From the IMG/VR virus record IMGVR_UViG_3300010354_000154, positions 1 through 45,317 of that record: 45,317 bases of DNA; one strand, 5' to 3'. This document shows, piece after piece, positions 35,995 to 44,314 of this stretch. Source of the DNA: a virus. Under the pieces are notes generated by a model, which searched no databases, was not told the DNA's origin, and worked only from the letters and a program-made list of their open reading frames with translations. The position numbers were made by a program, and so were the translations under genes. Position 1 is the first letter of the stretch; each line of letters begins with the position of its first letter.

Positions 35995-37296
35995 ATGAAT
36001 AGAATTACTTTTCCAATAAAATCAGAAAAAGCCTGCTTGTTAAAATGGGCATGGAGTACAGTTTTTTTGCAAAGCGGAACAAGCTCGTCGTGTCACAGAG
36101 TAATTAAGCATGCAATAGATCCTGATCAATTTGATAATTTTCACAATCTTCCAGAAAAAATACAAGCAAGAGAATTGATGTTACAAGGTAGTTGGCCCGG
36201 TGCAGGCTGCGAATATTGTAAAGATGTAGAAGATGCCGGTGGCGTCAGTGATAGGCTTTCACAGCTTGATAGGCTGGTAGATATAAAATTAATTCCGCCT
36301 GAATTGTTAGAAAATCCCAGTGCCACCGCAGTTACTCCTACTATTCTAGAGGTGTACTTTAAAAATACATGCAACATGGCATGTGTATATTGTGGACCGC
36401 ATTTCAGTAGCCGTTGGGTGGACGAAAATAAAAAATTTGGCAGTTTATATGAAAAAAATAACAGCACCTATCAATTTAGTGTAGCCGAAGAACAACACAA
36501 TCCCCATTACACAAAAATGTTGGACGGATTGTGGAATTTTTTAAAAACCAATGATAATGCCAAGAAAATACGAAGGTATCATATTTTAGGAGGAGAACCA
36601 TTTCTATTAGATGAATTAGACCAAAGTATTGCTTTCTGGGACGAATATGGTCATCCCAATCTTGTCATAAACATTATTACAAATATCAATATTCCCCATG
36701 AAAGATTTGTTAGATACATTAACAAGTTTGAATCATTATCTAAAAAAAATAAAATTTCTAAACTAAGTCTAACGGCCAGTTTGGATTGTTGGAGCATTGA
36801 ACAAGAATATGTTCGATACGGTTTAAGTTTGAGTTTATGGGAGAAAAACTTTGAGTTTTTGTTAAATAAACCCTGGATAGATGTGTCAATAAACAGTGCA
36901 ATATCAGCACTTACAATCAAGTCTATGCCTGCACTTATTAAGAAAATAAATCAGTGGAATGAAAATCAATTGGATGTTGTCAATGACGACGGAAGCAGTT
37001 ATTCCACTAAAATTTGGCACAGCTTTAACACTTCCGGCATGCAGGATAATTTATACATATTTGCAGGTGACACTTTCAAAGCAGATTTTGAAGAAATACT
37101 GGACTTGATGCCAGTAAGTTCAGAAGGCCATGTGAGCAACAAAGAAGTCATGAAAGGTATAGCCAAACAAAGTAGTCTTGGCTGTCATAATTTCGAAAAA
37201 ATCAATGAACTAAAGAACTACTTGACCTCACTTGATTCTCGGCGCGGCACCAATTGGAAAGAAACATTTCCGTGGCTCGAGCAAATAAAAACTTGA
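35995..37296 (+). CDS. Radical SAM protein with N-terminal Cys module (C..KW, SCH, CEYC)
   Basis: A 433-aa radical SAM enzyme. CNMACVYC (C126, C130, C133) is the cluster motif and LGGEPFL the GGE strand. The N-terminus has CLLKW (C14), SSCH (C33) and GCEYC (C72, C75) followed by VSDR, the same pattern as the two tandem genes at the left end of the window on the other strand. It lacks their HNTP stretch and is shorter between the modules. The end (SRRGTNWKETFP) also resembles the end of the 460-aa paralogue (KRRDTDFLKTFP). An exact late promoter box lies just before the start. The substrate is unknown; it shares an operon with the gp47/46 genes by position. Confidence 0.88.
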   Translation: MNRITFPIKSEKACLLKWAWSTVFLQSGTSSSCHRVIKHAIDPDQFDNFHNLPEKIQARELMLQGSWPGAGCEYCKDVEDAGGVSDRLSQLDRLVDIKLIPPELLENPSATAVTPTILEVYFKNTCNMACVYCGPHFSSRWVDENKKFGSLYEKNNSTYQFSVAEEQHNPHYTKMLDGLWNFLKTNDNAKKIRRYHILGGEPFLLDELDQSIAFWDEYGHPNLVINIITNINIPHERFVRYINKFESLSKKNKISKLSLTASLDCWSIEQEYVRYGLSLSLWEKNFEFLLNKPWIDVSINSAISALTIKSMPALIKKINQWNENQLDVVNDDGSSYSTKIWHSFNTSGMQDNLYIFAGDTFKADFEEILDLMPVSSEGHVSNKEVMKGIAKQSSLGCHNFEKINELKNYLTSLDSRRGTNWKETFPWLEQIKT

Positions 37297-37327
37297 ATTA
37301 CCTATTAAAAGACTGTAAACTATAACG

Positions 37328-38347
37328 ATGTCTAATCTATATAAACGAGCAGCAGTCTGCACAGATATCCATTTTGGCCTTAAATCAAACAGTCAGACAC
37401 ACAATGATGATTGTTTAAATTTTATCAAATGGTTCACAGCAAAGGCCAAAGAGGAAGGTTGCGAAACCGCTTTCTTTTTAGGAGACTGGCACAATAATCG
37501 AGCAAGTATCAACATTGTCACTCTCAACTATAGCCTTCGTGCATTGGAGCATTTGAATGACAATTTTGAAGCTGTTTATTTTATTCCTGGCAATCACGAT
37601 CTTTATTATCGCGACAAACGCGATGTCCAAAGTGTTGCGTGGGCACGGAACTTACCTAACATTCATATTTGTAATGATTGGCATATCGGCGGCGACGTGG
37701 TTATTGCTCCTTGGTTGGTTGGCGACGATCATAAACGGATTCCTAAGCTGAATGCCAAATACATGTTTGGGCATTTTGAACTGCCACACTTCTACATGAA
37801 TGCCATGGTTCAAATGCCTGATCACGGTGATGTCAAAAGAGAGGACTTTGTGGGTGTAGAACGTGTGTTTACTGGACACTTTCACAAGCGACAGACCCAC
37901 AACAACATCACTTACATTGGCAATTGTTTTCCGCATAATTACGCAGACAATCACGACGACGAACGCGGCATGATGATCTTGGAGTGGGGTGCGGAGCCTG
38001 AGTATCATGCCTGGCCCGATCAACCTAGATATCGTGTGTATCAACTCAGCGACGTTCTTACCAACACAGACGCACTGCTGCAAAAGGGCATGCATGTGCG
38101 TGTTAATTTGGATGTAGATGTTAGTTACGAAGAAGCTACATTTATCAAAGAAACATTTGTAAGCACGTACGGTCTGAGAGAAATTACCCTGATTCCCCAA
38201 AAAGTAGTAAGTGAAGATATCAATTATGATATTACCGGTAACATTATGTTTGAAAGTGTAGATACTATTGTTACCAATCAACTTACTAATATTCAAAGTG
38301 AGCAGTATAATAAGAATTTATTATTAGATATCTATAGGAACCTATGA
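37328..38347 (+). CDS. 47: Recombination endonuclease subunit gp47 (Mre11/SbcD-like)
   Basis: A 339-aa calcineurin-type phosphoesterase equal in length to T4 gp47. Metal-binding motifs in order: D13-x-H15 (CTDIHFG), GDWH with D53, PGNHD with N89-H90-D91, FGHFELP, and the TGHFH motif near the middle of the protein. With gp46 it forms the nuclease that resects double-strand ends to start recombination-dependent replication and takes part in host DNA degradation. The stop overlaps the gp46 start in ATGA (38344-38347), the usual coupled arrangement. The 31-nt gap upstream has no clear ribosome site. Confidence 0.96.
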   Translation: MSNLYKRAAVCTDIHFGLKSNSQTHNDDCLNFIKWFTAKAKEEGCETAFFLGDWHNNRASINIVTLNYSLRALEHLNDNFEAVYFIPGNHDLYYRDKRDVQSVAWARNLPNIHICNDWHIGGDVVIAPWLVGDDHKRIPKLNAKYMFGHFELPHFYMNAMVQMPDHGDVKREDFVGVERVFTGHFHKRQTHNNITYIGNCFPHNYADNHDDERGMMILEWGAEPEYHAWPDQPRYRVYQLSDVLTNTDALLQKGMHVRVNLDVDVSYEEATFIKETFVSTYGLREITLIPQKVVSEDINYDITGNIMFESVDTIVTNQLTNIQSEQYNKNLLLDIYRNL

Positions 38348-40116
38348 CGTTTCGAATCAAAACACTAGCAGTTAAGAATTTTATGAGTGTGGGTAATAGT
38401 ACTCAGGCTGTTCAGTTTGACCGCCGAGATCTTACTCTTGTGCTAGGGCAAAACTTAGATCTAGGCGGCGACGACACTGGTGCAAGAAATGGCACAGGAA
38501 AAACTACAATCATTAATGCATTAAGCTATGCATTATATGGGTCGGCTCTGACTAATATCAAAAAAGATAATCTTATTAACAAAACCAACGGCAAGAACAT
38601 GTTGGTCACAATTGAATTTGAACGGGACGGCATTGACTACAGAATTGAGCGTGGTCGTAAACCCAACACCATGGCGTTTTATGTAGGCGGACAAGAACAA
38701 CAGATCACAGACGAGAGTCAAGGCGACTCAAGAGAAACACAAGCAGAGATTGAACGCATGCTTGGTATGAGTCATGACATGTTCAAACACATTGTAGCAC
38801 TAAACACTTATACCGAGCCATTTCTGGCATTGAAAGCAAATGATCAGCGCACTATCATTGAACAGTTGCTTGGTATCACAATGTTGAGTGAAAAAGCAGA
38901 TGCTCTCAAAGAACAATTAAAATCCACCCGGGATGCAATCACGCAAGAAGAATATCGTATCAAAGCAGTAACAGATGCTAATACTAGAATTCAAGAACAA
39001 ATCGAAGCCACTCGACGTAGACAAACGCTGTGGCGAACTAAGCAATCAAACGAACTCGCAGAGTTAGAAAAAGCTCTTGAGGTGGTTGGGGATTTAGATA
39101 TCGAACAAGAATTACGCAATCACGATTCGCTCGACGAATACAATGAAAAAACAAATAAAATTAAAGAAACTACCAAATGGAAAATTGCATGCGAATCTGA
39201 TCAAGTAAAATTGCTCAAGCAGTTAGACAAACTTAAACAAGAGATTGAAACATTAGAAAAACATGAATGTTATGCTTGCGGACAGCCGATGCATGACAAC
39301 AAGCACGAAGAGGTGCTAAATGAAAAAAGAGAAGCTTCACGAGAAACAGCACTACAGTATCTGACCAACGATGAGCAGTTGCAGACACACATTGGTGTAT
39401 TAGAACTACTGGGCGATCCTGGCCGGCCACCTCAAGTATTTTATGATAATAAAGAAGACGCTATCAATCATAGAAATACTGTAGCAAACTTACAGCAACA
39501 ACTTGCTACAAAGCGTAGTGACCAAGACCCTTATGAAGAACAAATAAGAGAAATGGAAACACAGGCATTGGAAGAAGTCAATTATGATCTAATTAACGAG
39601 CTTGCCAGTGTGCGTGAACACCAAGAATTCTTACTCAAACTGTTAACTAACAAAGATAGTTTTATACGCAAACGCATTATTGATCAAAATTTGAGTTATC
39701 TAAATGCTAGACTAAGTCAATATTTGGATCGTATTGGTTTACCACACACTGTAAAGTTTCTAAATGATCTGTCTGTTAGCATTGAAGAACTGGGCCGTGA
39801 ATTGGACTTTGATAACTTGAGTCGCGGTGAACGCAATAGATTAATCTTGTCGCTGAGTTGGGCATTCCGAGATGTATGGGAAAGTTTATATCAACCCATC
39901 AACTTGCTGTTCATTGACGAAGTGATTGACACTGGTATGGACAGTTCAGGTGTAGAAAACAGTCTAGCTATTCTTAAGAAAATGAGTAGAGAAGGTAATC
40001 GTTCGGTTTGGCTAGTGAGTCATAAAGATGAACTGGCCGGGCGTGTGAACAATGTGTTAACTGTAGTTAAAGAAAATGGATTTACTAGTTATAACACCGA
40101 CGTCGAAATGTCATGA
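38344..40116 (+). CDS. 46: Recombination endonuclease subunit gp46 (Rad50/SbcC-like ATPase)
   Basis: A 590-aa SMC-type ATPase. The Walker A loop is RNGTGKTT (residues 48-55), preceded by an expanded LGQNLDLGGDDTG stretch. The zinc hook CYAC with C309 and C312 lies between two coiled-coil arms (about residues 185-300 and 320-440). The ABC signature is NLSRGERNR, and the Walker B/D-loop is LLFIDEVIDTGMDS. It is the partner of gp47 in DNA end processing. AGGA is 7 nt before the start. Its stop overlaps the B12-type radical SAM gene in ATGA, which is not the normal T4 arrangement, where the clamp gene region would be expected nearby. Confidence 0.96.
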   Translation: MTFRIKTLAVKNFMSVGNSTQAVQFDRRDLTLVLGQNLDLGGDDTGARNGTGKTTIINALSYALYGSALTNIKKDNLINKTNGKNMLVTIEFERDGIDYRIERGRKPNTMAFYVGGQEQQITDESQGDSRETQAEIERMLGMSHDMFKHIVALNTYTEPFLALKANDQRTIIEQLLGITMLSEKADALKEQLKSTRDAITQEEYRIKAVTDANTRIQEQIEATRRRQTLWRTKQSNELAELEKALEVVGDLDIEQELRNHDSLDEYNEKTNKIKETTKWKIACESDQVKLLKQLDKLKQEIETLEKHECYACGQPMHDNKHEEVLNEKREASRETALQYLTNDEQLQTHIGVLELLGDPGRPPQVFYDNKEDAINHRNTVANLQQQLATKRSDQDPYEEQIREMETQALEEVNYDLINELASVREHQEFLLKLLTNKDSFIRKRIIDQNLSYLNARLSQYLDRIGLPHTVKFLNDLSVSIEELGRELDFDNLSRGERNRLILSLSWAFRDVWESLYQPINLLFIDEVIDTGMDSSGVENSLAILKKMSREGNRSVWLVSHKDELAGRVNNVLTVVKENGFTSYNTDVEMS

Positions 40117-41615
40117 CTTATGCTGTAATTTTAACTGTACCAAGAATTGCAGCCTTGCGTCCTAGTGCTGCTCCGGCAATAATAAAAAGCCTATTAACTT
40201 CTTGCGGCAAAACAAGTAAAGTATTAGATATTAACATAGATTATTTTACTGAATTTAAAAATCAGATTCCAATTGAATACTTTACAGAAATTGATGATTT
40301 TTTATTTGTCAAAAACAAAGTACTCGGCGATCCAGCCAAACAACATTTTGATAGTTTTATTGATAACTGGATTAGTAAAGTTGAACAATATAAACCCACA
40401 AAATTGTTTGTCAGTGTATTCAGTTGGCAATCACAAAGATTCACTGAAGAATTTTTGTCTAAACTGAGACAAACTTTGTCCATTGAAGTTATTGTTGGAG
40501 GACAAGGATTGATCAGAGAAGAGAATGGTAGTTATAGCACTCGACCAGATTTTGCACACTATTTAAAAAACAAGGGATTGATTGATCATTGGATTCGCGG
40601 CGAAGCAGAAACAACAATACCCGAGATAGTGAAAGGCAATTATCTTGCACCAGGAATAGATACTGATTTTTTAGCCGAGCGTAGCGTAGTGCAAGATCAT
40701 GCATTTATGGATTTTTCAGATTTTGATATATTAAAATATCAAAGTGGTTATGACACTGGAGTGTTGCCAATGGAAACCAGTAGAGGCTGTGTGAGAACTT
40801 GTGTATTTTGTGATATTCCTACTATGGCCGGCGGGTTTCGTTTCAAACGTGGTGATAGACTGGCCAACGAAATGATTCATTACTACGAGCAGTACGGCGT
40901 AAAAAATTATTTTTTCCACGATGCTCTTTGTAATGGGAGTATAAAAGATTTTAGGATTTTTAATCAATCTCTAGTAGAATACTACAGGAAAAATAATTAT
41001 CCTGATAGGCACTTTACCTATAGTAGTCATGCAATTGTACACGGTAGAAAGTCATTTAAACCAGCTGATTTCAAAGCAATGGCAGCAGCAGGAGCAGATA
41101 CCATGGTAATAGGTGTTGAAACTGGTAGCGATCGGATCCGAGCTCACATGCGCAAGGGTTACACCGGTGAGGATTTAGATTACAACATGGAGCAGTATAG
41201 CAAAAACAAAATACAAGTTTATTTTTTAATCATAGTAGGCTTTCCCACGGAAACAGATCAAGACTTTCAAGACACTTTGGACATGTTGACCCGATATCAA
41301 AAGTATGTGGCCGACGGCACCATAATAGGTGTAAATCTTGGAACCACACTGACAATCGAACAAGGTACAGAAATGTATGAACACCCAAACACACTTAAAA
41401 TAACAGGGGTCAATGGTGTTAGGCCGCACGGCACAGAATGGATGTGTGAAGATAACCCAACTCTTACTTACAAAAAACGTATCATGCGTAGAATTGCAGC
41501 ACAAGAACATGCTGTTAATTTGGGTTATACTTTTTGGAAGGGCGACGATCAAATGAAAGTCATGATGGACAAGTATCAAGAGCGTCTATCAAAACTTGCC
41601 GGAGTCATACATTGA
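40113..41615 (+). CDS. B12-binding-type radical SAM protein (cobalamin motif not seen)
   Basis: A 500-aa protein with the layout of B12-binding-domain radical SAM enzymes: an alpha/beta N-terminal domain (about 1-180, VEVIVGG-type strand and WIRGEAETTIPEIV), then the radical SAM motif CVRTCVFC (C226, C230, C233), and later GVETGSDRIRAHMRKGYT and FLIIVGFPTET, typical of this class and of the MiaB/RimO-related fold. The DxHxxG loop that holds cobalamin through histidine in classical members is not present, so B12 may be bound differently or not at all. It starts in an ATGA overlap with gp46 and ends in a TTGA overlap with the next gene. Methyl transfer or a rearrangement is possible; the substrate is unknown. 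Confidence 0.85.
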   Translation: MTYAVILTVPRIAALRPSAAPAIIKSLLTSCGKTSKVLDINIDYFTEFKNQIPIEYFTEIDDFLFVKNKVLGDPAKQHFDSFIDNWISKVEQYKPTKLFVSVFSWQSQRFTEEFLSKLRQTLSIEVIVGGQGLIREENGSYSTRPDFAHYLKNKGLIDHWIRGEAETTIPEIVKGNYLAPGIDTDFLAERSVVQDHAFMDFSDFDILKYQSGYDTGVLPMETSRGCVRTCVFCDIPTMAGGFRFKRGDRLANEMIHYYEQYGVKNYFFHDALCNGSIKDFRIFNQSLVEYYRKNNYPDRHFTYSSHAIVHGRKSFKPADFKAMAAAGADTMVIGVETGSDRIRAHMRKGYTGEDLDYNMEQYSKNKIQVYFLIIVGFPTETDQDFQDTLDMLTRYQKYVADGTIIGVNLGTTLTIEQGTEMYEHPNTLKITGVNGVRPHGTEWMCEDNPTLTYKKRIMRRIAAQEHAVNLGYTFWKGDDQMKVMMDKYQERLSKLAGVIH

Positions 41616-42127
41616 AATTGGCAATTGATTTTTTTGTTGAGCGCAGATTGGGCATACCCAAGCTCAAAATTATCATTGACGATTACATAACATTATATAA
41701 TGGCGATGCACAGGAAACTTTTGAGTTTGATGTTGACTTGCCCAATGGCGGACATGATTTAAAAATCGTTCATTATGGCAAGGAGCCGCATCATCACAAG
41801 CAAGACGATCAAGGAAATATTGTAATTGATCGCCACGTGAAGATTCAACGCATAGCATTTGACGAAGTTGATTTAGAACGCGAGTTGTGGGATGGTAAGT
41901 TTTTTCCGGTTTATATGCATCATGCGGAAAATGAACCTTACTATATCTGTCCGAACTTGTATCTTGGACATAACGGAACCTGGAAATACGAATTTGTAAC
42001 TCCGGTATTACCGTGGCTTATTGCCAGTCGCAAACACGGGCCAAAATTAGATAATACAATTTTTCAAACCAACGCCAGCATCTTGCAAGAAGCCAAGAAT
42101 TTTTTTAAAGATTTGCCCGATGTTTAA
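41612..42127 (+). CDS. Unknown 171-aa beta-rich protein with TTG start
   Basis: I propose a TTG start at 41612 (MKLAIDFFVERRLG). It has GGAG 7 nt upstream and overlaps the preceding stop as TTGA. An in-frame ATG at 41534 would add 26 residues lying entirely inside the radical SAM gene, with a poor protein-like sequence. The product has alternating strands (KLKIIIDDYITLY, ETFEFDVDLPNGGHDLKIVHYGK, DRHVKIQRIAFDEVDLE), suggesting a beta-sandwich such as a carbohydrate-binding module. That comparison is loose and no family is recognised. It is embedded between two radical SAM genes with an 8-nt overlap downstream, so it probably supports the same pathway, for example as substrate carrier or binding partner. 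Confidence 0.65.
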   Translation: MKLAIDFFVERRLGIPKLKIIIDDYITLYNGDAQETFEFDVDLPNGGHDLKIVHYGKEPHHHKQDDQGNIVIDRHVKIQRIAFDEVDLERELWDGKFFPVYMHHAENEPYYICPNLYLGHNGTWKYEFVTPVLPWLIASRKHGPKLDNTIFQTNASILQEAKNFFKDLPDV

Positions 42128-43235
42128 ATTTGATAATATTAAAGAATATCAACTTGAAATTACAACCTACTGCAATGCTGCTTGCCCGCAATGCCCCAGG
42201 AACATTCAAGGTGGGCGAGTGAATCCTTATTTGCCGTTGGTTCATTTAGATAGATCAGCAATAGATGCGGCATTTGGTGTAGATCATTGTCAACAGTTGA
42301 ATCAAATATTTTTTTGTGGCAGTTACGGTGATCCCATAATGCATCCAGAGTTCTTGGATATATTACAGGACTTCAGAAACAAAAATTCAAAGCTTTGGTT
42401 GTATATTCATACCAACGGCGGAGTACACGATGCCAGTTACTGGCAAGAAATAGCCACTATAATGAACGGATACGGCCAAATTGATTTTGGCTTTGACGGG
42501 CTGGAAGATACTTTACATTTGTATAGACGAAATGTAAAATACGAAACAGCTATGCGTAACGCTAGAGCTTTTATCGATGCAGGAGGTCGGGCTCAATGGA
42601 ATTATATTGTTTTCAAGCACAATGAACATCAGGTTGATCAAGCAAGAAAACGAAGTCAAGAATACGGATTTTTTAATTTCCTGGCTAGAAAGACAGGTAG
42701 ATTTTACAATCATACCCACGAACATGAATATTTGCACTGGCCTGTTCTAGATAAAAACGGAGCACAGGAATATGTGCTAGAACCGCCCGATGAAGAAGAA
42801 TACAAAAATCCTTCTGTGCAAAAAATAGAAGTATTAAAGAATATACACGGAAGCTTCAAAACATATCTCAAACAAACTGCTGTCAAATGCGACGCACTGT
42901 TAGGAAACAAAGTTGTGATTACTGCAGAAGGTTTGGTTTTACCTTGCAACTTTTTTGAGCACAATTTACACGATGCAAGATTTTTCAATCGTGAATACCT
43001 GCCAGGTGCAAACGATTCACATTTTTATAACGGGTACAATCAAGTGCAAGAATTCGTTGGTCGATATCGCGACGATCTAGACATCAACAAGCACAGTTTA
43101 GAATATGTGTTTATGTCAGATTTTTGGAATGAATTAGTAAGTCGTTGGGATGGCAAACAAAAACTAATGGAATGTGCGATGACTTGCGGAGAAAAATTTA
43201 CAAAAGTATGGGATCAAGGAGGATCTATTAGATGA
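42120..43235 (+). CDS. Radical SAM protein with C-terminal SPASM-like cysteines
   Basis: A 371-aa radical SAM enzyme of a third architecture: the motif CNAACPQC (C18, C22, C25) is at the very N-terminus, FCGSYGDPIMHP stands in place of the GGEP strand, and the C-terminus has C257, C276, C352 and C356, spaced as in SPASM-like domains that hold auxiliary Fe-S clusters. SPASM enzymes often act on peptides or proteins, but some act on sugars or small molecules, so the substrate stays open. It overlaps its neighbours by 8 nt (5') and 4 nt (ATGA, 3'), so it is translationally linked to the 171-aa protein and the dehydrogenase. Confidence 0.88.
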   Translation: MFKFDNIKEYQLEITTYCNAACPQCPRNIQGGRVNPYLPLVHLDRSAIDAAFGVDHCQQLNQIFFCGSYGDPIMHPEFLDILQDFRNKNSKLWLYIHTNGGVHDASYWQEIATIMNGYGQIDFGFDGLEDTLHLYRRNVKYETAMRNARAFIDAGGRAQWNYIVFKHNEHQVDQARKRSQEYGFFNFLARKTGRFYNHTHEHEYLHWPVLDKNGAQEYVLEPPDEEEYKNPSVQKIEVLKNIHGSFKTYLKQTAVKCDALLGNKVVITAEGLVLPCNFFEHNLHDARFFNREYLPGANDSHFYNGYNQVQEFVGRYRDDLDINKHSLEYVFMSDFWNELVSRWDGKQKLMECAMTCGEKFTKVWDQGGSIR

Positions 43236-43816
43236 AGATGTTGGTAACAGGCGGCAATAGAGGGCTAGGTAAACACCTAGTTGAACAATTTGCAGGCACA
43301 AGCATTAGTCGTGCAGACGGCATTGATATTACCCGCAATGCGGATGTGATTGCTGCAATGAGCTTGGACTACGATGTGTTTGTCAATAACGCATTTGATG
43401 GTCCTCCGCAAGAGGCATGGGCCAACTTTGCTCAATCACAGGTGTATTTTGCTGTTTACGATGCGTGGAAAAACGCCGATAAATCTGGATGGATAGTTAA
43501 TATTGGTAGCGTGGGCAATAAAACTGTCGTGGCTCCAGAACCAAGATTTGAAACTTATCGTGTAGCAAAAGCAGCCTTAGAACATGCTAGTCGACAGGGC
43601 ACAGCAGCATTTAAAGCAAATGCAGTATCGTTTAAAACCACACTGATTACACTGGATCGATTAGATACTGAACTTAGTCGTAGTAGACCCACATGGACAG
43701 AAAATGGAATTGATCTAGACGCAGTATCTAATTTTATAAAATATGCCCAAACTTTGAGCCCAAACACATGTATAGAGGAAATAACATTTTATTGCAATCT
43801 AGACTACAAGGCATAA
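43232..43816 (+). CDS. Short-chain dehydrogenase/reductase (short form)
   Basis: A 194-aa Rossmann-fold oxidoreductase. TGGNRGLG (residues 6-13) is the TGxxxGxG nucleotide-binding turn, VNNAFDG stands in place of NNAG, S93 (NIGSVG) and Y109-R-V-A-K113 are the catalytic Ser/Tyr/Lys. It is about 50 residues shorter than usual SDRs and lacks much of the C-terminal substrate loop region. It probably uses NAD(P)H, but cofactor choice is not clear from the sequence. The ATGA overlap with the radical SAM gene and GGAGG just upstream tie it to that cassette. I infer that it oxidises or reduces an intermediate or product of the radical SAM pathway. Confidence 0.85.
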   Translation: MKMLVTGGNRGLGKHLVEQFAGTSISRADGIDITRNADVIAAMSLDYDVFVNNAFDGPPQEAWANFAQSQVYFAVYDAWKNADKSGWIVNIGSVGNKTVVAPEPRFETYRVAKAALEHASRQGTAAFKANAVSFKTTLITLDRLDTELSRSRPTWTENGIDLDAVSNFIKYAQTLSPNTCIEEITFYCNLDYKA

Positions 43817-43826
43817 TTAATGCTGT

Positions 43827-44246
43827 ATGTCTTGGCTATTCGAATCCACTCTTGTGGAATCACTTCCTGAAGATTGTGTAGGATTTGTGTATTTGATAAC
43901 GAATACTGTATCTGGGCGCAAATACATAGGGAAAAAATTAGCCAAATTTTCAAAAACTACAGTACGAACAGTAAAACTTAAAAATGGTAACAAAAAGAAA
44001 AAGAAGATCAGAAGCAAAATAGATAGCGATTGGCTCACTTACTGGTCTAGTTCAGATGAGTTAAAAGCCGATGTCGCAGCACTGGGCGAGTCTAATTTTA
44101 AGCGAGAGATTTTAAGATATTGTAATTCAAAAAATGAATTATCATATTATGAGGCAAAATATCAATTTGAGCACGATGTTTTATTAAACGAGGATTTGTG
44201 GTACAACGGATGGATATCAGTGAAGGTAAGAAAATTCAAACTGTAA
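43827..44246 (+). CDS. GIY-YIG nuclease-like protein (putative homing endonuclease)
   Basis: A 139-aa protein with a GIY-YIG-type N-terminus: GFVYLITN (residues 19-26) and KYIGKK (YIG at 33-35), followed by a lysine-rich insertion (about 50-67) and YYEAKYQ (E near 117), where the metal-binding Glu is expected. There is no recognisable separate DNA-binding domain. Such small GIY-YIG proteins are common in T4-like phages as free-standing endonucleases of the Seg type, or may be other nucleases. The start at 43827 is 10 nt after the dehydrogenase stop, and the ribosome site is weak. Its 3' end lies just upstream of the second GIY-YIG gene. Confidence 0.7.
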   Translation: MSWLFESTLVESLPEDCVGFVYLITNTVSGRKYIGKKLAKFSKTTVRTVKLKNGNKKKKKIRSKIDSDWLTYWSSSDELKADVAALGESNFKREILRYCNSKNELSYYEAKYQFEHDVLLNEDLWYNGWISVKVRKFKL

Positions 44247-44252
44247 TAAATA
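44245..44252 (+). promoter_or_regulatory. Possible late promoter box AATAAATA
   Basis: AATAAATA directly after the stop of the first GIY-YIG gene. It could drive the second GIY-YIG gene (ATG at 44315) with a leader of about 57 nt. That leader contains an unusually G+C-rich stretch (44256-44290). Confidence 0.35.
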
Positions 44253-44314
44253 GTAGTGCGAGTCGCGATGCGTCAACATCCACCCGCTCTAACAGTTTAG
44301 AAGGAACTATCAGC

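Noticed and set aside
37652-38296. A 214-codon open frame antisense to gp47
   Set aside because: It lies completely opposite a gene with all metal-binding motifs, and its translation shows no domain or ribosome site. It is a shadow of gp47 codon use.
41534-41611. ATG start for the 171-aa protein inside the B12-type radical SAM gene
   Set aside because: The 26 additional residues are an out-of-frame reading of a conserved gene end, and the TTG at 41612 has a good Shine-Dalgarno site and tight overlap.
44198-44314. Earlier ATG for the NUMOD3 endonuclease (257 aa)
   Set aside because: It lies inside the previous gene, and the additional residues (S/T/N-rich) do not look like a GIY-YIG N-terminus. 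The ATG at 44315 has a better ribosome site.
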